This document shows positions 18,005-27,800 of a stretch of DNA of 64,000 nt, in pieces. The notes beneath the pieces were generated by a model that was not told where the DNA came from, made no database searches, and saw only the letters and a list, made by a program, of their open reading frames with translations. A program made the position numbers and the translations under genes. Source of the DNA: Candidatus Thiodictyon syntrophicum (GTDB taxonomy: Bacteria; Pseudomonadota; Gammaproteobacteria; Chromatiales; Chromatiaceae); NCBI RefSeq assembly GCF_002813775.1, contig NZ_CP020370.1, positions 496,001 to 560,000 on the forward strand. The letters run 5' to 3'. The stretch's first letter is position 1. Every line of letters starts with the position of its first letter.

Positions 18005-20365
18005 CTACTGGTCGGGGCAGTGCTGCTCGACGAGACGTTCCGCGATCCAGCGCGTGCAACACAGAGTTCCAGGGTCCTCGCCCGGAGCGAAGAGCCCGGT
18101 GTCGGAGAGCAGACTCCAGTTAGCGACGTCCCCCCTCTCGCTTCGCCACGGGTCAGCCCTGGGGTCGGGAAGTACCGCCGCCGTGATACGGTCTTGGAGG
18201 CCCTGAGTACGCCCCAATTCCGATGCGAGGCGACTGACCAAGTCCGTACTAACCACCCCGGGAGCGGGCGCGATACCTGTCTTTGGATCGAAGAATCGAT
18301 CGGCAAGCTCTCGATCCAGCGCGTCCAGTGTGCTGTAGGTCAGGGCGGCGCCCGACGCGTCGTAGGTGTTCAACCAAACCTGGGTTAACCAGGGGTGCCC
18401 AGCACAACATGACCAGAGGCGGTCGACCACCTGGTTACGCTCGTGGCCTGCGAGACCTAACCGCCACTCCACGAGCCGCACCAGAGCCCCCTGCGGGATG
18501 TTTCCCGCACGCGGAACCGCGGTATTGAACAGGATCGATCCTGACCTGCCTAGAAGGGCCCCGCTAGGGTTCTGCACCCGCCCTGGATCGAATGCGCACA
18601 GCAGGTTAATAAAGCGATAGTTCGGATCACGCGCCTTGGCGTTCCTCAGGCTGTGTAGTGCAATGAACAGGGCATCCTGGGACTCGCGGCTCAGGTTCTC
18701 GATGCCGTCGAAGAAGAGCGAGGCACAGCGGTTGTCCGCTTGGCGGTAGCGCAACAGGTTCTCGCCGACCCAGGGCACGAAGCCCCGCCAGTCCCGCAGG
18801 GGGCTGAGGTTTGCGTCCGGCAAGGCGTCCCGCGCCTGCTGATCCAGCCAGGCAAACAGGTCCGCGGGAGTCATCTTCTGGAAGATATCGCGACCCTCGG
18901 GTGGCGATAGCTCGAAGTAGAGTAGCGGGGGGCCTTCCGACTTCAGCCGGGCGGCGAGCCAGCGCGCCGCCGTGGACTTGCCGGTCTTGCGCCCACCCCG
19001 AATGCCGAGTGTGAAGGGGCGGATGGCGAGTTGCTGCTCCAAATCCTCCTCGCACTGGCGCTTACAAAAGGCCGGATGACCGGCAGGCAGGTATGCATCG
19101 ACCGGTACCGGACCCAATGCCTCATTCCCACCGGCCGATACACCGGCCAGAAACCGATCCAGGGCATCTAACTCCTCGGCATAGGTCGCCAACACTGCTG
19201 CTGGCACCAGCCCCGGCTTCTTGATCTGCTTCAGCAGAATCTGTCCGACGATTCGCGCTCGGTCATCGCTGAGCGCTCTTTTTCCGTTCAGCCAGTTATT
19301 AAGCTGGCCCCGGTTGATGCCTGCCTCCTCCGCCAACTCCCGGCTGGTCAGCCGACCCGATGCCTTGATCAGGCGGGCGATGGAGTGTTGCCAGTTGTCA
19401 CTCCGGGCGATACCCGCACCAGTGATAACCAGCGGGGCGGGCTCCCGTGCGTCTGATCGCAGCAAGCCCAGTTCCGTTATTGGGGAGCCCACTGCGCCGT
19501 TCGGCGCTTGCATTGACGAATTTGATAAAGGCTGACGGGCGACAGTCCGGGAACACTCCCGGACCCAGTCCAACAGGCTCTCATATAGTTGCGCGGATCG
19601 ATCCTTGGGCTTGCAAATGCTGATGTGATCCTCCTGCAGGGGCACCGCTACCTCACCCGGCAGGTTAGGCTCGGCGCTTGTCTGATCGACTACGACGATG
19701 CCCTTCGGTAGCGTGATGGTACCGAGTAGTTCGGGGCGCACCTCAAAGCTCTCACAATAGGTTCGGCAGACCAGTCCGTGGTCATTGTAATAGGACCGGA
19801 ACCAGTTATGCAGTTCGCGCAGACGCGGGTGATGGGCCGCCAGATCCTTAACCGACTCACTGGTGCGGTAAATGGCGCTTGCGAAGGTAGCGAAGTTCGC
19901 GAGATTGGCCCCGGAATGGGGCGTGGCGATGAACGCTATGCCACGGGTCTGTGTCGCGATCTTCTGCCACCGCGGCACCCCCAGGTCATTTGCGTGGCGG
20001 AGCAATTGTTTGGCGATGATGCCACCCATACTGTGGCTGACGAACAACAAGGGCCGCTCGCCGAGTCGGTGCGTCGCCAGCCGATCGAGTAATTGCACGC
20101 CCTGATCCGCCAATGGCATTGACTGTGCTTTCCAATTCGTCGAATTCGCCGGATAGCCCAGGGTCCAAACTCCGGCGTCCGGGCAGTCTTTGGCCAACCA
20201 GAGAGGCCAAAAGGTAGCGATATCGTCCGGATTCGACATCCAACTGGTGAACGCATCGCCGTCGAGTCCGTGGATAAACACGATGTTCAGTGCGTCGCTG
20301 TCGGATACCGAGATCGGGTGCAGTCCATGCTGCCTATCAATCTTGGGAATCTCTGTCATCAGCAT
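18005..20365 (-). CDS. Alpha/beta-hydrolase - HTH - P-loop ATPase fusion
   Basis: 786 residues in three parts. Residues 25-270 are an alpha/beta-hydrolase: VFIHGLDGDAFTSWM oxyanion strand, VSHSMGG with nucleophile Ser112, TPHSGANLA, and DHISICKP with catalytic His247, close to PGAP1/SERAC1-like lipases. Residues about 327-380 form a helix-turn-helix (RELAEEAGINRGQLNNWLNG). Residues about 430-786 are an AAA_35-like P-loop ATPase: GIRGGRKTGKST (454-465), Walker B SLFFDGIENL, then LFNTAVPRAGNIP. The layout resembles STAND-type sensors with an N-terminal enzymatic effector, here a putative lipase or esterase. The first ATG is at 20365; an in-frame ATG two codons later is possible. Substrate and trigger are unknown. 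Confidence 0.85.
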   Translation of the reverse strand: MLMTEIPKIDRQHGLHPISVSDSDALNIVFIHGLDGDAFTSWMSNPDDIATFWPLWLAKDCPDAGVWTLGYPANSTNWKAQSMPLADQGVQLLDRLATHRLGERPLLFVSHSMGGIIAKQLLRHANDLGVPRWQKIATQTRGIAFIATPHSGANLANFATFASAIYRTSESVKDLAAHHPRLRELHNWFRSYYNDHGLVCRTYCESFEVRPELLGTITLPKGIVVVDQTSAEPNLPGEVAVPLQEDHISICKPKDRSAQLYESLLDWVRECSRTVARQPLSNSSMQAPNGAVGSPITELGLLRSDAREPAPLVITGAGIARSDNWQHSIARLIKASGRLTSRELAEEAGINRGQLNNWLNGKRALSDDRARIVGQILLKQIKKPGLVPAAVLATYAEELDALDRFLAGVSAGGNEALGPVPVDAYLPAGHPAFCKRQCEEDLEQQLAIRPFTLGIRGGRKTGKSTAARWLAARLKSEGPPLLYFELSPPEGRDIFQKMTPADLFAWLDQQARDALPDANLSPLRDWRGFVPWVGENLLRYRQADNRCASLFFDGIENLSRESQDALFIALHSLRNAKARDPNYRFINLLCAFDPGRVQNPSGALLGRSGSILFNTAVPRAGNIPQGALVRLVEWRLGLAGHERNQVVDRLWSCCAGHPWLTQVWLNTYDASGAALTYSTLDALDRELADRFFDPKTGIAPAPGVVSTDLVSRLASELGRTQGLQDRITAAVLPDPRADPWRSERGDVANWSLLSDTGLFAPGEDPGTLCCTRWIAERLVEQHCPDQ

Positions 20366-20495
20366 GGTAGGTTTGCTTTGGAGTTCTCTTGATGATTGGG
20401 TAGGACGTGATTCGTATGGCCGGTAAGCCGATCAATTGACTCGGCTGCTTGCAAGCGGCTTCGTCTCCGAAGACAGTTTAACGCGGCCACAAAGA

Positions 20496-23400
20496 TCATG
20501 AATAGGTCAATCCCTGCATCTGCCGCCAAACCTGCCAAACATCCCCAGGATCGACCCGACCGGCCAAGGCGGAGCGGTCGAGTATGCGGCTCCAGTCGGC
20601 CCGGTCAGCCCGCTCGACATGATCCCTGAATCGACCAGTCTCCTTCGGTTTGAGTTTGCCATAACGATCCCGATAGTCCTCGCCCACCGCCTCCGCAAGC
20701 TGACGGGGAACCCCCAAGAGCCCGGCGACCGCTGCCTCCGGCGTGCGGACCCCGTACTGGATGTAGGCCGGCAACATCTGCTGTTCGGCCGTGCTGGCGT
20801 CCATGACCGTGTTGTTGGTCAACACCAGACCGCGCAGATAGGCGTGCGCGCCCCAGGCGACCGTCATGGCGACCTTGCTGTGGACGTAGACGCCGGCGTT
20901 GCGTACACGATCATTCGCTTCCTTTCCGGGAAACTCGGCGGCGATGGTTTGCACTGGGGCACCATCCATCCACGCCTGGACGACTCGCGCGACGGCCGCG
21001 GTATCCATCTCGCCCTCGCCTTTACCGATTCCCAGATTCAATTCGGGGAGCCAGTGCAACGCCTCGATAAGGTGTTCCATGCCTACCGACTTGTTGGCGA
21101 GCACTGCACCTGGCCCTTGCTGGAGTAATGAATCGCCGCGGATAGCCGCGTACAGCGAGTCGAAGCTGAAGGAACCCAGGCCGGTGGCATCGGCGGTCTT
21201 GAGATAGCCGGTCTGCTTACCGGCAATCTCTCGCAGATAAGTTTGGGCCAGACCGCGCAATTGCCGACTCTGCAGCGGGCCGCTGGCCTGGCTGTTGGCA
21301 AGGCTCATTTGCAGGAGTTCGTCCAGGGCGTCGCGCGCCCGGTCGGCACCGAGCGTGGCGACCGCATGGGCGAGGTACTGGAAGAAGGGTCTGAGTTGGG
21401 GATAGTTGCGGTAGGCATCCTTGAGGCTGACCGCCGCACTGGCCTGGGCGAGCACTGCCAACAGGGCAGACTGGATGTCGTCGCTCAAGGCGTCCGCGTA
21501 ACGCTCCCACTGGGCGCGGTGCTTGTGATTGACCAAGACCACGAGTCCCTTGTCGGCCATGCCGACGCGGCCGGCCCGCCCGGCGATGTTCCAGAATTCG
21601 CCGGGGGTCAGGTCGCCACCACCCCGCGGTTTATGGACGGAATGGACCAGCACGGTGCTGACGGGGAAGTTCATGCCTTGCGCCAGGGTCGAGGTCGCGG
21701 TGATGAACCTGATGGTGCCGGCGCGGACCTGGTCCTCGATCAGGAACCGCAACTCCGATGACAAGGCGGCGTGGTGAAAGGCGACCCCGCGCTCCAGACA
21801 GCGCACCAGGACGGATTCGGTACCGTAATCGGCTTGCGCCAAGGCGATGGCGAGGCGCAAGCCGGGTGTCGACTGCTGCGGGGAGAGCAGGTCGCGGCCT
21901 TCGGCAAGCTCCGCCGCGGTCTTCTCCGGTTCGGACTTGCTCGCGCTGAAGAAACCGAGCACTGGACCCAGGTTGACGAAGCGACGGGCCAGGTAAACCA
22001 GCTTGTCGCGGGCCGAGGAGAGCGGCCCAGAATCGGCGATCACCGGGAGGCTCGATGGCTGCGGATTGGGTCGCTCGCTGTGCGGCTCCCGCCAGGCGAT
22101 CTCGAAGGCTCGGCGCGGTTTGCGCCCAGCGAGCGTGGCAAGCCCGATCATCAGGCGCGATGGACGCCAGGCGATGTTGATGGGGGCGCCGCGATCCCCG
22201 CCCAGCCAGGCGGCGATCTCGGCGGCGTTGTCGACGAAGGGCGTCAGGAGCAACAGCCGGATGTCCTTGCATTCGCGGCGCAGATTCGCCAGCAGCAACT
22301 CCAGGCGAACGCCGCGCTCCCCGTCGCGCAACAGGTGGGCCTCATCGACGACGATCAGCCGTACCCGGTCGAACCAGTCGCGATGGGTCCGCAACAGCAG
22401 GTCGGTCTTTTCCGGGGTGGCCACGATCACGCCGTCTGCCGATTGAAGCAGACCGAGTTCGTAGGGGTCTTCCTCGAAGGCGCCGCCGGCCGCCGACACC
22501 GCGATCTCCAGGTCACGCAGATCGCTGTTGAGCGTTCGCCGAACCTGGGTTGCCAGCGCCCGGGTTGGCGTCAGGTAGAGGACACGAGAATCCTTGCCGA
22601 AGGATTGCAGGCTTTGCAGGATGGCGAATTCCGCGAGCAGGGTCTTGCCGGCGCTGGTGGGCATCTGCAAGACGACGCAGACGCGCACCGGGTCGAGCAG
22701 GCTTTCCCGCAGTGCCTCCTGTTGGGAGGGCATCAGGCTGAAGATCGGGTGCTCCCGCCCGGCGGCCATGAGCGCACTCAGCAACTCGTTCATGCGCGGG
22801 TAGAGACCTTGGGCGGTCTTCCAGATCGAGTCCGAGTAGAGCCGCCAGGCCACGACCTTGACCGACTGGAGCCAGGTCAAGGCCTCCGGGTCCGCGGCCA
22901 GTTCCAGATAATCCTGTGCTCTGGTCAGCAGGCGCTTGAGTTCAGGCTCCAAGTCTCGCCGGTCGCCGGATGCATCCGCGACCGAGCCCGACAGCATGTA
23001 TTCCGAGAGCCGCACCGCGACCTGGGCCAGATGGTACAGACCCATCAGGGTGAAGGCATCGCGGCGCCCGCTCCCGTTACGCGAACTGAGCCACTGGCTG
23101 TCGCGGTCCTTCTGGATGGCCGAGAGCCGATCAATGATGGCATTGCCCTCGACAAGGTCGGCACGCGTCCCCTGGCAAGCCATGGAGAGGAGCGCCCGGG
23201 CGATGTCCTCCCGGACTTGTTCGGGCCAGGGTTGCTCGTTGGTGCTCGGCAAGCCCGGTAGGCGACGCAGGAAGGCGCGGACCTCGGTGTCGCGGCGGGC
23301 CAGATAGCCAACGGCTACGTAAGCCAGCAGATCATCGGCGGATGGGCTGCTGCCCGATTCGGACAGCGCCTCCAGATAGGCCTCCCAAGTCCGAAAGACG

Positions 23401-23645
23401 GTCAGGTCTGGGGCGGCGGCGGTGGGTGCGGTTGAGGCCCCACGGAGCATCCGGTCCATGTCTGCGGTGAAAAGTGCGTCCTGCAGCCCAGCCACGGCGG
23501 CAATGCGCAGACGCCCGACGGCGTTGGGTCGAGCGCGCTCGACGGGTTTCGCCGTCAAGGTGGCCACCAGGCGCGCGTCGTCCAGAGCGCTCACGAGTTC
23601 GTTGACCTCGCGGGTCGAGTACAGGTCCTTGAGGACTGCGTTCAC
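20496..23645 (-). CDS. SKI2-like DEAD/DEAH-box helicase, HamB/AbpB-like
   Basis: 1,049 residues from a GTG at 23645, chosen because GTGA overlaps the TGA of the upstream nuclease gene (23642-23645); a longer frame to 23711 would overlap that gene by 70 bp. The N-terminal 300 residues are helical with no motif I know. The helicase core has PTSAGKT (329-335), YLTPTRALATQV, DGVIVATPEKTDLL, DEAH in VVDEAHLL (434-437), ATSTLAQGMNFP and NIAGRAGRVG. This pattern fits SKI2-like helicases, including HamB of Hachiman and AbpB. Pairing with a HamA-like nuclease supports that reading. Confidence 0.85.
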   Translation of the reverse strand: MNAVLKDLYSTREVNELVSALDDARLVATLTAKPVERARPNAVGRLRIAAVAGLQDALFTADMDRMLRGASTAPTAAAPDLTVFRTWEAYLEALSESGSSPSADDLLAYVAVGYLARRDTEVRAFLRRLPGLPSTNEQPWPEQVREDIARALLSMACQGTRADLVEGNAIIDRLSAIQKDRDSQWLSSRNGSGRRDAFTLMGLYHLAQVAVRLSEYMLSGSVADASGDRRDLEPELKRLLTRAQDYLELAADPEALTWLQSVKVVAWRLYSDSIWKTAQGLYPRMNELLSALMAAGREHPIFSLMPSQQEALRESLLDPVRVCVVLQMPTSAGKTLLAEFAILQSLQSFGKDSRVLYLTPTRALATQVRRTLNSDLRDLEIAVSAAGGAFEEDPYELGLLQSADGVIVATPEKTDLLLRTHRDWFDRVRLIVVDEAHLLRDGERGVRLELLLANLRRECKDIRLLLLTPFVDNAAEIAAWLGGDRGAPINIAWRPSRLMIGLATLAGRKPRRAFEIAWREPHSERPNPQPSSLPVIADSGPLSSARDKLVYLARRFVNLGPVLGFFSASKSEPEKTAAELAEGRDLLSPQQSTPGLRLAIALAQADYGTESVLVRCLERGVAFHHAALSSELRFLIEDQVRAGTIRFITATSTLAQGMNFPVSTVLVHSVHKPRGGGDLTPGEFWNIAGRAGRVGMADKGLVVLVNHKHRAQWERYADALSDDIQSALLAVLAQASAAVSLKDAYRNYPQLRPFFQYLAHAVATLGADRARDALDELLQMSLANSQASGPLQSRQLRGLAQTYLREIAGKQTGYLKTADATGLGSFSFDSLYAAIRGDSLLQQGPGAVLANKSVGMEHLIEALHWLPELNLGIGKGEGEMDTAAVARVVQAWMDGAPVQTIAAEFPGKEANDRVRNAGVYVHSKVAMTVAWGAHAYLRGLVLTNNTVMDASTAEQQMLPAYIQYGVRTPEAAVAGLLGVPRQLAEAVGEDYRDRYGKLKPKETGRFRDHVERADRADWSRILDRSALAGRVDPGDVWQVWRQMQGLTYS

Positions 23646-24469
23646 GCCTTGCGCGCCTCGCTGAAGACGCGGTGGCCGAAGCGCTCTAGGGGTGCACCGA
23701 CCGAGACACAAAGTCCCCGCGTCTGGGCGGGCTCAAAGCGCGACTGTGCCACACGCAGGCTTGCAAGATCGTCCAAGTGCGCGGCAACAACCCCGCGAAC
23801 GATCACCGGGCAGACGACAAGCGGTGGAAGGGATTCACGGCCCAAGGCTTCAAGCATGGCGAGCAACGTGGGCGCAAAGGCCGTCGTGTGAAGCAGGGCA
23901 AGCATCGCGGTCAAGGCTCGGCAGAGTTTGTCGGGCTCGCGGGGGACGCGGCAGCATTCATCGACCAGCGCCTTGGACACATCCGGCGGACGCTGGTCGT
24001 GGTCGGACGCTTTGACCTGAACCAAGACTAGGGCGACCGCACCGTCGTCCAGATCCAGCAGCCCCCATCCGTCGAATCCCAGCACCGGCTGGTTGGCGTT
24101 GCCTTTGGTCGCCTGGGGGCCGGCAGGGAATTGGACCTGATAGACGTCGGCCAGGACCTCCTGAGCGATCAACTCCGCGGCCTCCGACCGGTAGTTCCGG
24201 AAGGAAGACGGCTTACCCAACTCAACCTCCGGATCGGGCATCCCGGCACGGATCGCCTGTCGGAGGGCACCCAGATCGAAAAGTGCCGCAACGCCACCGT
24301 CTGGTTCGGGGAGGCTGTCAAGCAATTGCTCCCCGTAGGACTGGCGAGCGCGCCGGACGATCGCCGACAGGACGGCATCGCCGTTGGACTCCAGATCCAC
24401 ACTACACCGGGACACCAGCCAGCGATGCCTTCCCGGACCGGTGTCCGCTAGCGCCACGCATCCGTCCAA
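23642..24469 (-). CDS. HamA/DUF1837-like nuclease with D...QxK active site
   Basis: 275 residues from a TTG start at 24469; a GTG at 24457 is an alternative. The central region has the layout of a PD-(D/E)XK nuclease of the HamA type: an acidic helix RSEAAELIAQEVL (Glu96, Glu104), then GFDGWG (Asp133) and VLVQVKAS (Gln151-x-Lys153). Gln in place of the usual Glu is known in Mrr-type enzymes. The stop codon overlaps the helicase start as GTGA. HamA-HamB and AbpA-AbpB pairs are established antiphage systems. I assign this by architecture and neighbour only, so it may be a distinct family. Confidence 0.65.
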   Translation of the reverse strand: MDGCVALADTGPGRHRWLVSRCSVDLESNGDAVLSAIVRRARQSYGEQLLDSLPEPDGGVAALFDLGALRQAIRAGMPDPEVELGKPSSFRNYRSEAAELIAQEVLADVYQVQFPAGPQATKGNANQPVLGFDGWGLLDLDDGAVALVLVQVKASDHDQRPPDVSKALVDECCRVPREPDKLCRALTAMLALLHTTAFAPTLLAMLEALGRESLPPLVVCPVIVRGVVAAHLDDLASLRVAQSRFEPAQTRGLCVSVGAPLERFGHRVFSEARKA

Positions 24470-24511
24470 GCAACGACCCTCCGTTGAACGACCCTCCGTT
24501 GAAGTTGCCTG

Positions 24512-24700
24512 CTAGCTTAGCGGTGATCGCGGCCGAGCGATAGTCGGAGCGGGGCGCACATGCCTGACACCGCCCGGGCGCTGGGCTAGTATCGGTACAT
24601 CGGGCAGGACCGTCACTACCACCCGCGCGCGGGTAACGCCAGGCAGGGGCTCAAGCAACCGGACCTGAGCATTTTCGTAGACGCCTTCAACTGTGGTCAA
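24512..24700 (-). CDS. Possible AF2212-type antitoxin remnant
   Basis: A 62-residue frame with a TTG start. Its first 35 residues (TVEGVYENAQVRLLEPLPG) match the DUF104/AF2212-like antitoxin pattern, a short beta-rich protein normally followed by a VapC-type PIN toxin. The C-terminal half is arginine/proline-rich and unlike the family, and no PIN gene follows. It is best read as an orphan or decayed antitoxin at the edge of the defence island. Just upstream, 24473-24503 holds two tandem copies of a 15-bp unit (ACGACCCTCCGTTGA). Confidence 0.45.
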   Translation of the reverse strand: MTTVEGVYENAQVRLLEPLPGVTRARVVVTVLPDVPILAQRPGGVRHVRPAPTIARPRSPLS

Positions 24701-24750
24701 TAATGTGTCGGTCCTCCGATGAGTGCGTTCCGGATGCGTATCAAGAAGAT

Positions 24751-24810
24751 CTGGAGTCCAAGGCTTCAGCCTTGGATGGTCAGCGCCAAGGCTGAAGCCT
24801 TGGACTCCAG
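24751..24810. repeat. Perfect 25-bp inverted repeat with 10-bp loop
   Basis: Left arm 24751-24775 and right arm 24786-24810 are perfect reverse complements. Each arm contains an inner palindrome (CCAAGGCT/AGCCTTGG), so the element could fold as one long hairpin or two small ones. It lies just past the stop of the RND permease gene and may terminate its transcript, but its size and structure suggest a REP-like or MITE-like repeat. Confidence 0.85.
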
Positions 24811-24823
24811 GCCGGGCAGCGCT

Positions 24824-27800
24824 TTACCCCGTCGCGGTCCGAATCCACTCCACCCGCTTGAACATGACCCCATAATAGACCACCGGTATGACCACCAGCG
24901 TCAGCAGGGTGGAGACCAGGAGCCCGAACAACAGTGACACGGCCAGCCCCGAGAAGATCGGGTCATCGAGGATGAAGACGGCGCCGGCCATGGCGGCGAG
25001 TGCGGTCAGGACGATGGGCTTGGCGCGCACCACGGCGGAGTTGATGACGGCATCGGCGAACGGGGTGCCCGCACGCACCTGTTGATTGATGAAGTCGACC
25101 AATAAGATGGAGTTGCGCACGATGATGCCGGCGAGCGCAATCATGCCGATCATCGAGGTCGCCGTGAACTTGGCGCCCAAGAGGGCATGGCCGGGCAGGA
25201 TGCCGATCAGGGTGAGCGGGATCGGGGCCATGATGACGAGCGGCACCAGGTAGCTGCGAAATTGCGCGACCACCAGCAGATAAATCAGGATCAGGCCGAC
25301 ACCATAGGCGATGCCCATATCGCGGAAGGTCTCATAGGTGATCTGCCATTCACCGTCCCATTTCAGGCTGTATTCATAGGGGTTGCCGGGCTGCTGTATG
25401 TACCATTGGGGCAGACCGAGTTGCTCGGTCAGCTTGGCGGCGATGGTGAAGAGGCCATAGAGTGGGCTGTCGGTGGGGCCGGCCATGTCGCCGGTCACAT
25501 AGACCACGGGCAGCAGGTCCTTGTGATAGATGCTGGGGGTGCGGGTGCTCTCCTGCACCGTCACGATCTCGGACAGGGGCACCAGGGCGCCGCCCTGGGC
25601 GCGCACCCGCAGGCTCATCACCTGCTCCAGGTCGGCCTTGTCGGCTTGCGCGTATTCGACCCGGATGGGCACCGCGTATTTGACATTGGCCCCGTGCAGG
25701 AAGCTCATGTCCTCGCCGCCCAGGACGGTGGCCAGGGCCCCGACCACGCTCGCTTGGTCCACACCCAGGCGCGCCGCCTTGGCGCGGTCGATCTCGACGA
25801 TGAGCTTGGGCGCCGGGCTCTCCACCGAGTCGTCCACATCGACGATGTCGGGGGTCGACTCGAAGGCGGCGCGGACCCGGCCGGCGGTGGCGATCTGGCC
25901 CGGGTAGTCGAGCCCGTAGACCTCGGCCACCAGCGGGGCCAGGACCGGCGGGCCGGGCGGGGGCTCGGCGATCTTGGCGTTGCCTTGGTAGCGGCGGGCG
26001 ATCTCCTGCAAGGGGCCGCGCAGGCTCAACGCGATGGCGTGGCTCTGGCGGTCGCGATAGTGCTTGTCGACCAGGTTGACCTGAATGTCGCCGACATTGG
26101 CGCCCGAACGCAGGTAATACTGGCGCACCAGTCCATTGAAGTTGATGGGGGCGGCGGTGCCGGCATAGGCCTGGTAGTCGGTCACCTCGGGGACAGTGGC
26201 CAGATAGTCGCCAAGCTCCGCCAGGACCCGGGTGGTCTGCTCCAGGCTGGTCCCCTCGGGCATGTCCAGCACCACCTGAAACTCGGACTTGTTGTCGAAG
26301 GGGAGCATCTTGAGGACCACCACCTTGCCGACCGCGAGCCAGATGGAGCCGCCGATCAACACCAGGATGCCGGCGAGCAGGAACCAGCGATTCAAATGGC
26401 CCTTGCGCCCGATCAGAAAGGGGCCGATGGCGGTCCGGAAGCCGCGCGCGAGGAGCGGGTTGCCGCCCTCGCCTGGGAGCGCGGGCGTCCCGCCCGCGTG
26501 TCCCCCGATTGGCGGGCGGGACGCCCGCGCTCCCAGGGGGTCTGCGGCAACCATACGATCATGACGCCGGCCGATCATGAAATTGGTCATCCAGGGGGTG
26601 AAGACGAAGGCGACCGCGAGTGAGATCACCATTCCCAGCGACGCATTGATCGGAATCGGCGACATATAGGGCCCCATGAGCCCGCTGACGAAGGCCATGG
26701 GCAACAGGGCGGCGATGACGGTGAAGGTGGCGAGAATGGTCGGTCCGCCCACCTCATCCACGGCCGCGGGCATCAGGTCCAGGAGCCGGGCCCGGGAGAT
26801 GACCATGTGCCGGTGGATGTTCTCCACCACCACGATGGCGTCGTCCACCAGGATGCCGATGGAGAAGATGAGCGCGAAGAGCGAGACCCGGTTCAGCGTA
26901 AAGCCCCAGGCCCAGGAGGCGAAGAGCGTCAGGGCCAGGGTGATGATGACGGCCGCGCCGACGATGATGGCCTCGCGCCAGCCGACCGCGAGCCAGACCA
27001 GCAGGATCACGGAGGCGGTCGCAAAGACGAGCTTGCTGATGAGCTTCCTGGCCTTGGCGTCGGCGGTGGCACCGTAGTTGCGGGTGACCGTGACCTCGAC
27101 CCCCTCCGGGATGAAGGTCCCCTGCAACTGCGCGAAGCGCTCGATCACACGCTGCGCGACCTCGACGGCGTTCACCCCCTGCTGCTTGGCGACCGCGATG
27201 GTCACCGCGGGGGCGGTCCCGGCCGGGGCGCTGCCGTTCTCCCGAACACCGGGGCCGCCGCCGATCGAGACATAGCTGTGGGGTTGCTCCGGACCCTGCT
27301 CGATGCTCGCCACGTCGCGCAGAAAGACCGGGCGCCCGGCGTGCAGCCCCACCACCAGGTCGCCGATCTCATCTGGGCTGGTCAGGAAGGTCCCGGCCTG
27401 GACCAGGATCTCCTGGTTGGCGGCAGTGACGCTCAGGTTGTCCACCTCCCGGTTGCCCGCCTGCAGGGCGCGGCGCAGGTCGCCCAAGTCGATCCCGTAC
27501 CCGGCCAGGGCCTGGGGTTGCAGGAGGACGCGCACCGTCTGGCGCGGCACCCCGACGGTATAGACGTCCCGGGTGCCGTCGACGCGCTTGATCTCCTGCT
27601 CCAGGGCATGGGCGACCTGACCCAGCTCGAAGGCGCCGACCGCGGCATCCTTGGACCAGAGGGTGGCCGTGATGATGGGTACATCGTCGATCCCCTTGGG
27701 CTTGATGATGGGGGTACCGACACCGAGGGTGGGCGGCAGCCAGTCCGCATTGCTCTGCACCTTGCTGAACAGGCGCACCACGGCATCGGTATTGTCCTCC

